The notes: generated by a model from the sequence alone, not told the origin. A DNA stretch of 50,872 nucleotides from Nostoc sp. KVJ20 (GCF_001712795.1 NZ_KV757727.1:1-50872); one strand, 5' to 3'. Positions 1 through 10,200 are shown, counted from the stretch's first letter. Program-made: numbers and translations.

Positions 1-318
1 TTTCAGCAAGCCCTAACTATCTGATAATATCACTACACGCGCTTTGGGCACAGCAATGCTCATCGGTGTCAACTTAAGCTAGAAATAGCTGCGCTGCGGG
101 CTTCATAACCCGCCAGAGAATGAATTCTCTGGCTCATAGCTAAAGTCTACTGAAGTAGACTGAATATTTTTGGGGATATCTAGTCATCTGAAGATGACTT
201 TAGCTATGAGACAGAGAATTCATTCTCTGGCGGACGTGGGGTTTCGCGTTAAATTGACACCAATGAGCAATGTGCTTTACCCCTACTATTCCACACAATT
301 AAAATTGGCTATTTGCCC
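1..318. other. Intergenic region with inverted-repeat element
   Basis: I see no credible gene here. The stretch is dominated by the long inverted repeat at 110-233 (listed separately). A short open frame starting at 170 lies partly inside that repeat and is probably fortuitous. The region lies downstream of the minus-strand protease gene, so the repeat may also act as its transcription end, although no run of T follows the stem. Confidence 0.6.
110..233. repeat. 38-bp near-perfect inverted repeat (MITE-like)
   Basis: Positions 110-147 and 196-233 are reverse complements over 38 bases with one mismatch, separated by about 48 bases that hold shorter self-complementary pieces (around CTACTGAAGTAG and TCATCTGAAGATGA). 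The arms begin with CCGCCAGAGAATG and end with CTAAAGTC. No coding content. Such hairpin-forming dispersed elements are common in Nostoc-type genomes; the family name is not known to me. Confidence 0.8.
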
Positions 319-1533
319 CTACGAAGCATTTTGCAATTCAGCTGTGCGGACTGAAAGCTGCTGTGTTTGATTACCCCGTTGCACTTTCACCTGTAATATT
401 TGTCCAAGGCGACTATCTTCCACAACATTCTGCAATTGTTCAGCACTGGTAATTGCTTTACCATCAACTTGCAGAATTACATCCCCGCGCCGGATACCCG
501 CAGATGCAGCTGGAGAATTTGGAACAACTCGCATGACAAAAACACCATTAATTTCTGGTATCTGAATCGGAGAGTTGGGATCGGTATTATTTTGCTTGGC
601 AAGTTCGGGTGTCAAAGTTAGCATTTGCACACCTAGGTAGGGGTGAGCAACTTTACCATCACGTTGCAGTTGCGCTGCGATCGCCTTGGCTTTATCAATA
701 GGAATTGCAAACCCAATACCCATCGCGTCAGGACGAATAGCTGTGTTAATGCCAATCACTTCACCTTGACCATTTAATAGTGGCCCGCCAGAGTTACCAG
801 GGTTAATGGCGGCGTCTGTCTGAATGAAGTCCAAGCGTTTATCACTAATGCCGACTTGGGCGCTGGAACGTTTGAGGGTACTGACAATTCCCAAGGTAAC
901 GGTGTTATCAAATCCTAAAGGATTACCAACTGCGATCGCCCAATCTCCTACCTGTACATTAGTGGAAGAACCTAAAGGCGCGACTGGTAAATCATTACCA
1001 GCGTTAATCTTGACTACTGCCAAATCTGTAACTTCATCAATACCTTGAACTTTCCCTTCAAAGGTGCGACCATCTTTGAGTCTGACTGTTACCTTATCAG
1101 CCTTATCGACCACATGAGCATTGGTCAAAACTAGGCCGCTCTTGTCAATAATGAAACCTGAGCCTAAACCGCGTAACTGCTCAGAAGGCATCTGTTGGGG
1201 GAAACCGTCACCAAAAAAACGGCGGAAAAACGGGTCTTCAAAAAATGGATCAACGCGACGAGTAATTGTCCGCTCAGTATCAATCCGGACAACTGCTGTA
1301 CCCACACGATTCACTGCTGCTGTGACAAAGCTGGTGCTACCGATCGCAGCCGTGGCTGGTGATTGGCGTTGGGCAATCAGTTCCGAAGTATCTCTAGCAG
1401 TGACTATAGGTGCTGGTTCGGCTTGGGATGGTAACACCTGCAATGTGCTAACCGTGAGCAAAACTCCTAGCGCGATCGCTAAAACATGACTACTGAGTTG
1501 ACGTAGAGACCGAGATAATTTGGGAAATCGCAT
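319..1533 (-). CDS. HtrA/Deg-type trypsin-like serine protease with one PDZ domain
   Basis: Exported serine endoprotease of the S1C (Deg/HtrA/HhoA) family that degrades or refolds damaged periplasmic or thylakoid-lumen proteins. About 404 residues, as usual for cyanobacterial Deg proteases. The N-terminus has a basic stretch and a hydrophobic segment (about 17-38), a signal peptide or anchor. The catalytic triad is visible: His140 in TNAHVV, Asp170 in TDLAVVKI, Ser248 in NPGNSGGPL. A single PDZ domain covers about 298-395. I prefer the ATG at 1533, which has TAGG about 9 bases upstream, over a GTG two codons earlier. It is transcribed alone; the 283-base gap to the carboxypeptidase gene probably holds its promoter. 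Which of the HtrA, HhoA or HhoB paralogues it matches cannot be told from sequence inspection. Confidence 0.95.
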   Translation of the reverse strand: MRFPKLSRSLRQLSSHVLAIALGVLLTVSTLQVLPSQAEPAPIVTARDTSELIAQRQSPATAAIGSTSFVTAAVNRVGTAVVRIDTERTITRRVDPFFEDPFFRRFFGDGFPQQMPSEQLRGLGSGFIIDKSGLVLTNAHVVDKADKVTVRLKDGRTFEGKVQGIDEVTDLAVVKINAGNDLPVAPLGSSTNVQVGDWAIAVGNPLGFDNTVTLGIVSTLKRSSAQVGISDKRLDFIQTDAAINPGNSGGPLLNGQGEVIGINTAIRPDAMGIGFAIPIDKAKAIAAQLQRDGKVAHPYLGVQMLTLTPELAKQNNTDPNSPIQIPEINGVFVMRVVPNSPAASAGIRRGDVILQVDGKAITSAEQLQNVVEDSRLGQILQVKVQRGNQTQQLSVRTAELQNAS

Positions 1534-1716
1534 AATCACAACCTAATTTATAAGCCTAATTGTTGCTTAGTCGTGACAAATCTATTTACAGTTATTTTTA
1601 CAAAATTGACGTTGGCTTTTTAGTTCAAGTTTCTCCTGCTCTTTCCAATACTAGGTTAGGGCATTTTACGAACTATCTGTAATCAACTTAATGGAAAATC
1701 TAACCCAAAAGCTATT

Positions 1717-1863
1717 ATGGACATTCACCCTTTACAAGTTCGGTTTTCACCCATCAATAAAACTTTTGGATTGCGAATTCGACTGTCTGACTTTCTGTTT
1801 GAACGGTGGACTATGGATGAACTAACTTTTGTTCAAGATTTCATTCCGACTGGCTGCACCTAG
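1717..1863 (+). CDS. Possible small protein, 48 residues
   Basis: A short frame begins MDIHPLQVRF and ends at a TAG at 1861, overlapping the 3' end of the minus-strand carboxypeptidase gene by about 42 bases. Its composition looks protein-like (mixed charged and aromatic residues, a FLFERW stretch), but there is no clear ribosome binding site, an overlapping alternative frame begins at 1691, and I recognise no family. Could be a chance frame. Confidence 0.2.
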   Translation: MDIHPLQVRFSPINKTFGLRIRLSDFLFERWTMDELTFVQDFIPTGCT

Positions 1864-3144
1864 CTGGGGTAAAGAGTTGATGGCTGAGTGGGGAGTGAGA
1901 GTAGCGGGAACAGTTGGAGGGATTTGTAATTGTTGAACAACACTTTGCAGTAATTGGTCTTGTCCAGTCCGCAAACCCCAGAGATTTGTACCACGATTGA
2001 TAATAGCAAACCAAACCAAACCGCGATCGCGTGTGGGCATCACTCCCGCCAAAGCGCTCACATCGCGGAGAGTACCAGTTTTGATCACGGTTGCTGGGGG
2101 AATGTGTCTGGCGTGCAGTGTTCCCCGGCGATCAAACCCAGACATAGGGAACAAGTCAGCCAAATTCAGTTGATGGGTGGTTGCTTCCCTTTGAATAGCC
2201 ATCAACATTGCACAAGCAGCCCTGGGGGAAATGCGATTTTCCTGTCCTAGGCCGGAACCATTGATTAACTGAATTTCCACTTGTGGCACCCTAGCAAGGC
2301 TAGCAGCGGTTGATTGTACTACACTTGCTCCTCCCACTGACTCTGCCAGCATCTCTGCCATATCGTTGTTACTGTAAACGTTCATTTCCTTAATTAGTTG
2401 CTTCAAGGGTAATGAGCGATGACGTAGTAACAAAGTTTGTTGAGCATTGGGTTGCACCGCAACTTTCACCGCACCAGCAATCACGACTTCAGGCTTGGGT
2501 GTTCCCTTGGGCATGATTGAGTGTATGTAAACAGCAGGGCGTCCCCAAGTCGCACGATTTAGTGTTTGCTTAAGTATTAGACCGGCTAGCATCGGCTGAC
2601 GTTGGAAATTCATGGCAAAATTGCCATTAATGATCAAATTTCCCTTTACCTGCTTGATCCCCATTTTATTGAGAGTATTACCAAGAGCGATCGCTTCTTC
2701 CCAAACAAACAAAGGATCGCCACCACCAGTAATCACCAAATCGCCCTGGACAACCCCTTTTACCACTGGCCCAGTGACACTGACGAAAGTATCAAATTGG
2801 TGATCTGGCCCCCAAGCTTTCAACGCAACTAGTGAAGTGGCAATTTTAGTTAAAGAGGCAGCCGGCAGAGGTGTTGTACCTTGGTGATTTGCCATCAGCA
2901 TCGGCCCCGACTGCATCCAAATTCCCTGACTCTCAGCTAGATTTTGGGCGACTAGTTTTGATGTTACTAGCTCTTTCAGATATTCCTGCACCGTAGTTGC
3001 CCCAGTTGGATTGGGATCAGGGGCAAGAACTAAGCCAGGACTACTTTGCCAAGTCAAAGCATCTAAGGCATCTAGAGGTTTGATTTGTACCCCGGCCATT
3101 TCCAGCCAAAGCGACACCAAACCTGAACCCAATAATTCCAGCAT
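1822..3144 (-). CDS. dacB: D-alanyl-D-alanine carboxypeptidase/endopeptidase, PBP4 (peptidase S13)
   Basis: Low-molecular-mass penicillin-binding protein of the S13 family that trims pentapeptide stems or cuts cross-links in peptidoglycan. The three active-site motifs are in order: SxxK as Ser97-Leu-Thr-Lys100, SxN as Ser258-Asn-Asn260, and KTG at 355-357 (IKTGTLRDVSALAG context). The insert between the first two motifs (about 115-245) is typical of PBP4. The 440-residue length fits the family. The N-terminus has only a weak hydrophobic stretch, so export would use an unusual signal. The start at 3144 is supported by GAGGA seven bases upstream. Monocistronic by spacing. Confidence 0.93.
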   Translation of the reverse strand: MLELLGSGLVSLWLEMAGVQIKPLDALDALTWQSSPGLVLAPDPNPTGATTVQEYLKELVTSKLVAQNLAESQGIWMQSGPMLMANHQGTTPLPAASLTKIATSLVALKAWGPDHQFDTFVSVTGPVVKGVVQGDLVITGGGDPLFVWEEAIALGNTLNKMGIKQVKGNLIINGNFAMNFQRQPMLAGLILKQTLNRATWGRPAVYIHSIMPKGTPKPEVVIAGAVKVAVQPNAQQTLLLRHRSLPLKQLIKEMNVYSNNDMAEMLAESVGGASVVQSTAASLARVPQVEIQLINGSGLGQENRISPRAACAMLMAIQREATTHQLNLADLFPMSGFDRRGTLHARHIPPATVIKTGTLRDVSALAGVMPTRDRGLVWFAIINRGTNLWGLRTGQDQLLQSVVQQLQIPPTVPATLTPHSAINSLPQLGAASRNEILNKS

Positions 3145-3413
3145 CTTTTATTCCTCTATTAGGATTTAAGTTTCCTGTGCTAATATACAAGTTTTTTTAC
3201 GCTAATCAGTATTGAGTCATAATAGCTGGTGTTTTTATCATCTGTAAGTAGGGTGAATAATATTGTTTTTGTGGCTCCTCTGACAATGCCAAAATGCCCA
3301 TTGCTTATGAAGATAGCCTAATGAGAATAAAAAATCTCTAACTGAGACAATGGGATGAATTAATTATGAGAAAAATGTATATCAAGGTATGAAGCGATCG
3401 CATCTCATCAAAA

Positions 3414-3441
3414 TAATTCGTAATTCGTAATTCGTAATTCA
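3414..3441 (+). repeat. TAATTCG heptamer array
   Basis: Four head-to-tail heptamers, TAATTCG, TAATTCG, TAATTCG and TAATTCA. The same unit recurs at 26280-26304 and, as the reverse complement CGAATTA, at 3723-3748 and 28725-28750. Short tandem heptamer repeats are a known hallmark of heterocystous cyanobacterial genomes. Confidence 0.8.
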
Positions 3442-3524
3442 TAATTGAATTAGTTAAGGATTCCTACCCCGACTAATTATAAAGCAGCAATTTTAGAATT
3501 TAATACAGGATTCAAACCCTAAAA

Positions 3525-3671
3525 TTACCTTAACGTGAGTTCGACAAGTCTTATTTGACCTCTACCCCAACCCCTCTCTGACACGCAGAGGGGAGCAAAA
3601 AGCTGAATTTTTCGTTGCTCCTCCCTTTCCGTTTCGGAGAGGGAGAGGTTCATCGAACTCACGTTACCTTA
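3525..3671. mobile_element. MITE-like element flanked by TTACCTTA direct repeats
   Basis: Positions 3531-3544 and 3653-3666 are perfect 14-base inverted repeats (TAACGTGAGTTCGA and its complement). TTACCTTA occurs at 3525-3532 and again at 3664-3671, immediately outside the core, as an 8-bp target-site duplication would. The roughly 130-base interior carries a further imperfect stem (CCCCTCTCTGA against GGAGAGGGAGAGG) and no coding frame. Confidence 0.6.
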
Positions 3672-3722
3672 GCGCAGCGCGTTCGCTCTTAGCGTCTCGG
3701 AGAGAAGTAGTCCGCGAAAGTC

Positions 3723-3748
3723 ATTACGAATTACGAATTACGAATTAG
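3723..3748 (-). repeat. Heptamer array, reverse orientation
   Basis: CGAATTA repeated three to four times, the reverse complement of the array at 3414-3441. The two arrays flank the MITE-like element as a wide inverted pair. It ends about 8 bases before the stop codon of the LOG-family gene. Confidence 0.75.
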
Positions 3749-3755
3749 TTAATAT

Positions 3756-4826
3756 CTATTTTCTTTCTGGATGTGCTGCATCCTCTGCTGAAGGAGTACC
3801 CATCTGATTAATTGTGGCAATCATCTGATATAAGTGCCCCAAGTCGCGTTGATTGAAGTACAAAATGAGGCGGGGTAGCCCAACAGTTTCATCTTGTGCT
3901 TCTTGAGGTAATGCCTGACTTTTTTCAATCCGTCCTTTAACAATAATGTTGCTGAAATCAGCATTGAGTTGCTCAACAAGAGCGTCTGATATATCTGTCT
4001 TCAGGCGGATGACTAATTGATCCCCTACATAACGACTGGAATGATAAACCTGGTAAAAACGGGTGATAGCGTCGCAAGCCACATCCAGATTATCTGTCAC
4101 TGTGTAAAGGCTAGGGTCTTCGGGGCTGACAAGACCATTTTGCACTAATTGCTTATCAACATATTCGCTCCAAGAGCGCCAGTAATCACCACCAGGGCGA
4201 TCAATTAAAACTAGAGGTACTGGCCCAAATTTTCCAGTCTGGCTTAATGTCATGCATTCAAAAGCTTCATCTTGAGTGCCAAAGCCTCCCGGAAACAACG
4301 CTACTGCATCACTTTCTTTCAGGAGAAACAGCTTGCGTGTAAAGAAATATTTGAAGTGTATTAACTTGGGATCACCTTCTATAAACGGGTTCGCTTCCTG
4401 TTCAAAGGGTAACTGAATGTTTAATCCAAAGGAATTTTCTCGCCCAGCACCTTCGTGTCCCGCCTGCATGATCCCACCGCCACCGCCGGTCATCACCATG
4501 AATCCTAATTCAGAAACAGCACGAGCAAACTCAAGCGCCATTTGGTACTCTGGTGTATCTGCGGCGAGACGAGCAGAACCGAAGATTGTAACTTTGCGAA
4601 CGTGTCGGTAATCATAAAAAAGCTGGAAACCGCGCTCCATATCTGCTAAAGCAGCCGACAAAATTTTCCAATCGAGGCGCTCAATTTCGGTATCAGCTAG
4701 ACGAACAATAGTAGCAAGTGCTTGCTGAATAAATTGCCGATTTTTTAATGTCGGTAAACGAGCGATCAATTCAGCGATATCCGCCTGTAAAGACTCTAAT
4801 GTGTCAAACGACGCAGATGAGGTCAT
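3756..4826 (-). CDS. LOG-family Rossmann-fold protein (TIGR00730-like)
   Basis: Member of the LOG/'lysine decarboxylase-like' nucleotide-binding family; characterised relatives are phosphoribohydrolases that release cytokinin-type bases or hydrolyse nucleoside monophosphates. The family signature PGGFGTQDE is at 179-187, and a glycine-rich loop (TGGGGGIM, 113-120) follows the FGSAR strand at 82-86. At 356 residues it is longer than the classical LOG proteins (about 180-220): there is an N-terminal helical extension (1-70) and about 110 residues after the core. The C-terminal part (RLILYFNQRDLGHLYQMI) is of unknown role. The substrate cannot be assigned. Single gene, 124 bases downstream of the pentapeptide gene on the same strand. 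Confidence 0.85.
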   Translation of the reverse strand: MTSSASFDTLESLQADIAELIARLPTLKNRQFIQQALATIVRLADTEIERLDWKILSAALADMERGFQLFYDYRHVRKVTIFGSARLAADTPEYQMALEFARAVSELGFMVMTGGGGGIMQAGHEGAGRENSFGLNIQLPFEQEANPFIEGDPKLIHFKYFFTRKLFLLKESDAVALFPGGFGTQDEAFECMTLSQTGKFGPVPLVLIDRPGGDYWRSWSEYVDKQLVQNGLVSPEDPSLYTVTDNLDVACDAITRFYQVYHSSRYVGDQLVIRLKTDISDALVEQLNADFSNIIVKGRIEKSQALPQEAQDETVGLPRLILYFNQRDLGHLYQMIATINQMGTPSAEDAAHPERK

Positions 4827-4950
4827 GAGAACTGCCGCAACAATGGCACTATATTTTACGTGAATGACTTACACTCTAGCAAGCGGGAGATAGCCCTCTG
4901 ATATTCATTCAAAGCTTGGGTTTTATCTTTCCCCTTGTCCCCGCTTCCTC

Positions 4951-6720
4951 TCAATTCAATCCCAGTTCTTCTCTCAACGCCTCTGGCACATTAACTGCTG
5001 TATCTAATCCCCGCACACCTTCCCACTGCTGCTTTTTACCCCAGGTCATTTCTTGGAGATTGGCGTCGCTGAGGTCTGCACCACCCAGAATGGCGTAACT
5101 GAGGTTGCTATGGCTAAGATCCGCACCATTGAGAATAGCACCACTGAGGTTACTGCCACTGAGGTTAGCACTGTTAAGGTTGGCATAGCTGAGGTCTGTG
5201 CCGAACAGGATGGCGTCGGTGAGATCGGCACCACTGAGGTCGGCGTCGTTCAGAATCACGCCACTGAGGTCGGCTTCGTTGAGAATCACCCGACTCAGGT
5301 CTACGCCACTGAGATCGGCACCTAAGAACATTGCACCGTTAAGTCTGGCATTGTTAAGTTTGGCTCCGTTAAGTTTGGCGTAGCTGAGGTCTGCGGCGAC
5401 GAGGATAGCATCACTAAGGTTGGTACTGAAAAGAATTGTGTCACTGAGGTTAGTACCGTTGAGAATGGCGTGACTCAAATCAGCACCACTGAGGTCGGCG
5501 CGGCAAAGATCGGCATAGCTAAAGCTGACGCTGCTAAGGTTGGCTTCACTCAGATTTGCACCGAAAAGGATGGCGTTACTTAGATCAGCATGGCTAAGAT
5601 TGGTGCTACTCAGGTCAGCGCGGTTGAGGTCGGCATGGTTAAGGTCGGCGCGACTAAGGTTTGTACTGCTGAGGTCGGCGCGGTTGAGGTCGGCACGGCT
5701 GAGGTTGGCACAGCTAAGGTTAGCACCACTGAGATTGGTGCTGCTGAGGTCGGCCCCACTGAGGTTAGCACCGCTGAGGTTGGCACCGCTGAGGTTGGCA
5801 TCCCCAAGGTTGGCACCACTAAGATTGGCACCGCTGAAGTTTACGCCAGTTAAGTTGGCATCGCCGAGATAAGCAAGGCTTAGGTCAGCACCACTAAAGT
5901 CTGCCCCAGTGAGGTTGGCATCGCCTAAGTAAGCACTCTGAAAGTTACCGCCTTTGAGGAATTGCCCGACTATACTGCTAAAGTTACCAATTTCCAGAGC
6001 ATCGCTATAGTTAATAATCCGCAGCAGTTGAGATGTGAAAAAATTGTCTGTGTCTGGTTGGGCAGATGGATAGAAGGTGATTTTTTGTTTGAGTTCATCT
6101 TGCTCTTGAGCGTAGCGGTGTAACTCTAACAGTAAAATCAGTACGTTTAGACCTGTATATATGTCTACCTGTCTCAAACCGATCGCAATATTTTGTGCCG
6201 CCAGCTTTAATCTTTTTTTCTGAGGTAGGTTATCATCTGGTGCCCCATCGATAAATTCTCCCTGACACCAGCGATGATAAAAATCTTCTAGCCGCCAGAA
6301 AAGTAGTTCTGAGCGAATTTTTTTACCAGTCACAACCAATTCCATTACTTGGCTGACTATTTCTGGTTTCATCGCCCCATTGCCTAGTAAATCATAAATT
6401 TCTTCATGCATTTGGCGATCGCACACTCTAAAGGATAATCCAGAGGGTAGAGTGCCCAATGTCTGATCGTCTATCTTAGAAGTCAAACCGCTCTTTGGTA
6501 TTGACCATTTTTCTAAGCTTTTTTGCAGTCTCGGAGAGTATAAATATTCCTGCAAATCATCTTGAGCAAATTTAACGCTTTTATCTGGTTCTTTAATACT
6601 TTTTTCTAGAGGTAAAACTGCTTCGGTTTCTGGCGATGTGGTCTTTGGCATCTCTTCCAACCTTGTACCCCTCACATAATTTCTCAGCAGTTGCCAGACT
6701 TGAGATAAATATGTTGACAT
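4951..6720 (-). CDS. Pentapeptide-repeat protein with long N-terminal domain
   Basis: 589 residues. The first 240 or so are non-repetitive and largely helical-looking; the region from about 245 to 575 is made of A(D/N)LSx pentapeptides, roughly 65 units, which known structures show as a right-handed quadrilateral beta-helix. The first repeats are looser (NFQSA, YLGDA), the rest regular, with runs of ANLSG, ADLNR and AILNG. There is no signal peptide or membrane segment, so it is probably cytoplasmic. The function is unknown; a few relatives mimic DNA, most are uncharacterised. Because of the repeat, the opposite strand shows several long spurious open frames. Near-identical 15-base units suggest expansion by slippage or recombination. 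Confidence 0.93.
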   Translation of the reverse strand: MSTYLSQVWQLLRNYVRGTRLEEMPKTTSPETEAVLPLEKSIKEPDKSVKFAQDDLQEYLYSPRLQKSLEKWSIPKSGLTSKIDDQTLGTLPSGLSFRVCDRQMHEEIYDLLGNGAMKPEIVSQVMELVVTGKKIRSELLFWRLEDFYHRWCQGEFIDGAPDDNLPQKKRLKLAAQNIAIGLRQVDIYTGLNVLILLLELHRYAQEQDELKQKITFYPSAQPDTDNFFTSQLLRIINYSDALEIGNFSSIVGQFLKGGNFQSAYLGDANLTGADFSGADLSLAYLGDANLTGVNFSGANLSGANLGDANLSGANLSGANLSGADLSSTNLSGANLSCANLSRADLNRADLSSTNLSRADLNHADLNRADLSSTNLSHADLSNAILFGANLSEANLSSVSFSYADLCRADLSGADLSHAILNGTNLSDTILFSTNLSDAILVAADLSYAKLNGAKLNNARLNGAMFLGADLSGVDLSRVILNEADLSGVILNDADLSGADLTDAILFGTDLSYANLNSANLSGSNLSGAILNGADLSHSNLSYAILGGADLSDANLQEMTWGKKQQWEGVRGLDTAVNVPEALREELGLN

Positions 6721-7266
6721 TTCTGTGTCCGTTGTTACATTTAAATTACTGTTTTTGATAATCCTGAATTAAAACTTTTTCTATGCTAGTTTGCTATTCA
6801 TTGCCAACAATCAAGAGTATAAACAAATACTATATTAAAAAAATCATCAGTTGGCTATGTCTATGACGAGCTACTTCTTGTGCATTTGCCAACAGCCTTC
6901 CTGAAGGGTGGCTTTTCGCTCATCTGTAGTAACATTAAGCTTCTTCTGTTGAGGTAAATAAAGTGTTAGCTTAAAATTCTTTCCAAAATCAACTAATTTC
7001 CATGCTTTTGCTATTTTGTTATGCTTTTTTCCCAAGAAGTTTACTAGTTTGATGTAAAAATAATGCTTACTGTTTCTTGAAGAGGCAATTGTTAGGAGAA
7101 ATCCTACACTAAAACAGCATAGAAAAACTGAAGGATGGCAACTAAAATTGAAGTCAAAAGTTTATTGCTTAATATAAAGCAGCTAAGAGAATGGGTAAAG
7201 ATTAGGCTATATAGCTTTACAAAAGTTCAAAATTAATTGCGTGATAGTTATCGGGGAATAGATGCG
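6721..7266. other. Intergenic region, mostly AT-rich
   Basis: Lies between divergent genes and should contain promoters for both the pentapeptide protein and the metalloprotease; I could not assign -35/-10 boxes. A reading frame open on the minus strand is listed separately (6871-7035). A fragment of a common Nostoc repeat (GTCTATGACGAGCTAC) lies at about 6859-6874. Confidence 0.55.
6871..7035 (-). pseudogene. Possible small basic protein or gene remnant
   Basis: The minus strand is open for about 95 codons from roughly 7160 to a TAG at 6871, with no ATG; the only usual start is a TTG at 7035, giving 54 residues. The last part reads like real protein (KAWKLVDFGKNFKLTLYLPQ, ending GCWQMHKK). 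There is no ribosome binding site before the TTG. It could be the 3' remnant of a decayed gene, a small lysine-rich protein or chance. I recognise no family. Confidence 0.2.
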
Positions 7267-10200
7267 ATGAACAAATTAAGCTTTTATATGATTTTGTTAC
7301 AGGGTTTATTTTTAGGGATAACAACGGCTAGTGCCAAGTCACCATCTTTTAACAAAGTTGATACCGAGTTGTCAGTCAAACATAAAATTGTAAAAGGGGT
7401 AGTTACAGACAGAATTGCAGAGAAATCTCATAATCAGTTAATGACAGCAGCTTTATCGCTAAAAAATACTAATATTTCTCAGGAAAAGAAGCTACCTTCG
7501 GGACAAGTTTGGGTAGTTAATCAAAATAAACATGCACAGCCTCAACCGTTCATTTGGGTAGTAAAAGATCCTAAAAAAGCAGGGCAGCAACCATTTTTAC
7601 AAGTTGCAAAACCGAATGCCAAGCCTAATCCTAGTAAACCAGTAGCAAAGGATGATTTAGAGGCATTTGACGAAGTAATCAAAGATACCCAAAAGTCAGG
7701 GGGATTATTCACCCTTTATCGCAATAAAGAAAAGAATAAAATTTATCTAGAAATTAAGCCAGAGCAACTCAATAAAAATTACCTAGCTACGGCAACGCTG
7801 GAATCAGGTATTGGCGAACGGGGTATTTACAGCGGTATGCCTCTACAAGATTTTTTGTTTTATTTCCAACGGGTGGATGATAAACTACACTTTGTCATCC
7901 GTAATGTCAATTTTCGTACTCGTGAGGGAGATCCCCAGGCGCGATCGCTAGCCCGGTCTTTTAGTGACTCTGTTCTCTACAGCATTTCCATTAAAAGTAT
8001 TCATCCACAACGCAAAACTTTCCTTATCGACTTGGGTGATTTGCTACTGACAGATTTAGCTGGATTATCTGTAAGTTTAGGAGTCCCAGGAAGCACAGAC
8101 CAGTCTTATTTTGGTACTGCTAAAGCTTTCCCCCAAAATTTAGAAATAGAATCAGTTTTGAATTTCTCTGGTGGTACTGGCCGTGAAAGTGAAATAGCAA
8201 GCTTTGCGTCGCTAGCTGACAACCGTGGCTTTACCCTGCGTGTCCACTATAGTCTCTCCCAACTACCTGATAAAGATTATCGACCGCGTATTGCTGACGA
8301 TCGCATCGGCTATTTCATCACCGCCTACCAAGACTTATCCAAAGACGATCGCGGCGATTCTTTTGTCCGCTACATCAATCGCTGGCATTTGGAAAAACAA
8401 GACCCAAAAGCAAAAATTTCTCCACCCAAAAAACCGATTGTTTTCTGGATTGATAACGCTGTCCCTTTAGAATACCGCGATGCGATGAAAGAAGGCGTGT
8501 TGATGTGGAACAAAGCCTTTCTCAAAGCGGGATTCAAGGATGCAATTGAAGTCCGCCAAATGCCAGATGATGCCACATGGGACCCAGCAGATATTCGTTA
8601 CAACACGATTCGCTGGATTAACACAGTCGATGGATACTTTGCAATGGGGCCATCCCGCGTTAACCCCCTGACTGGAGAAATTTTGGATGCAGATATTCTC
8701 GTAGATGCCAGCTTTGTCAGGCTACTAAAGAGTGAGTATCGCAAAATCGTCCAACCTAGCCAACAATCTAGCCAAACACAAAATCTCACTACTTTATCAG
8801 CTTTGATGCAAAATCGTCTACTTTGCGCTAATGGTTTAGATGCGAAAAACAATGGTATGCCCCAGCAAATGCAAGGGGAACAGGGGTTGTTGAGTCGTTT
8901 ATCGAAAATGGCAGGCGAGTACGATTTATGCTACGGGATGGAAGCTGCTAACCAGTTTGCCGTTGGTTCATTGGCGATGTCACTGCTGCCAGATACTATG
9001 GCCACTCCAGATCAGGTGAAAGAATATATCAATCAATACTTACGTTTAATCATTGCTCACGAAGTTGGACATACTCTTGGTTTACGTCATAACTTCCGTG
9101 GTAGTACACTGCTAGCACCGGAGGAAATGAATAATACGGAAATTACCAAAACTAAAGGTTTGACAACTTCTGTGATGGACTATATTCCCCCAAATATTGC
9201 CCCTCAAGGGACAAAACAGGGAGATTATTTTCCCAGTATGGTGGGTGTTTATGATGAATGGGCGATTAAGTATGGTTACATACCAATTCAAACATCAACT
9301 CCTCTAGCAGAAAAGCCAATTTTGGAGGAAATTGCAGGAGAATCTTACAAGCCAGAGTTGAGTTATTCCACAGACGAAGATGTCTATGACCTTGACCCAA
9401 CTGCCAATGCTTGGGATAACAGTGGCAATGTGCTGCTTTATTCTCAGTGGCAATTGAATAATTCGCGGGTGATGTGGGAACGTCTCGATAAACGTTTCCC
9501 ATTAGCTGGTGATAGTTACAGCGATGTGAGCGAACGTTTTAGCACAGTCTTGGGTAACTATTTCCAGCAGATATATTACACCACAAAATATATTGGGGGA
9601 CAATCTTTCTATCGCATCCGTCCTGGCGAGATAGCCTCCGATAACGTCTCTGGAGTCGGCCAAAAACGATTACCATTTGAACCAGTACCAGTTGAACAAC
9701 AACGGGAGGCCTTAGAAACGCTGCAAAAATATGTGTTTGCAGAAGATGCTCTGAGTTTTTCACCAGAATTACTGAATAAATTAGCACCTTCTCGTTGGCG
9801 ACATTGGGGTAGTTCTCCTCAAGTTGGTCGTTTGGATTATCCAATTCATGACTTAGTGCTACTGATGCAGGGTTCTGTGTTGCGGGATTTATTCTCAGGC
9901 GATCGCCTCTCTCGCCTCAAGGATATTGAACTCAAAACAAAGCCCGAAAATGCACTGACTCTACCTGAACTATTTGAAACTTTGCAATCAGGTATTTGGA
10001 CGGAAGTCATCAAACCAAAAGGTAAACCAATGAAGATTACCAGTTTACGGCGAGGCTTGCAGCGTCAATATCTGGACATTTTGACTGGTATGGTCTTGCG
10101 AAAAGAATATGTTCCTGAAGATGCTCGTACTCTAGCTTGGTATAAACTCAAACAACTAGATGAGAAACTTAAGGGGGTTAATTCAGATGATGAATACACC

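Larger units (their letters stand above)
3145..3755. other. Repeat-filled intergenic region
   Basis: No gene is visible. From left to right it holds an AT-rich stretch upstream of the carboxypeptidase gene, a TAATTCG heptamer array (3414-3441), an inverted-repeat element with a possible 8-bp target duplication (3525-3671), a GC-rich Nostoc-type repeat fragment (about 3670-3717, AGCGTCTCGGAGAGAAG) and the reverse complement of the heptamer array (3723-3748). Confidence 0.75.

Noticed and set aside
3505..3522. Possible tRNA T-arm (GGATTCAAACCCT)
   Set aside because: No pairing stems or acceptor around it; no tRNA could be folded in this window.
3414..3748. Heptamer arrays as a possible CRISPR
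   Set aside because: Units are 7 bases with no spacers; typical short tandem repeats, and no cas gene is present.
5053..5872. Several plus-strand open frames of 60-110 codons
   Set aside because: They are mirror frames of the 15-base periodic pentapeptide-repeat gene on the minus strand; the repetitive Leu/Arg/Ser composition shows this.
9266..9844. Minus-strand frames of 78 and 101 codons
   Set aside because: Lie entirely within the metalloprotease gene, which has full motif support on the other strand.
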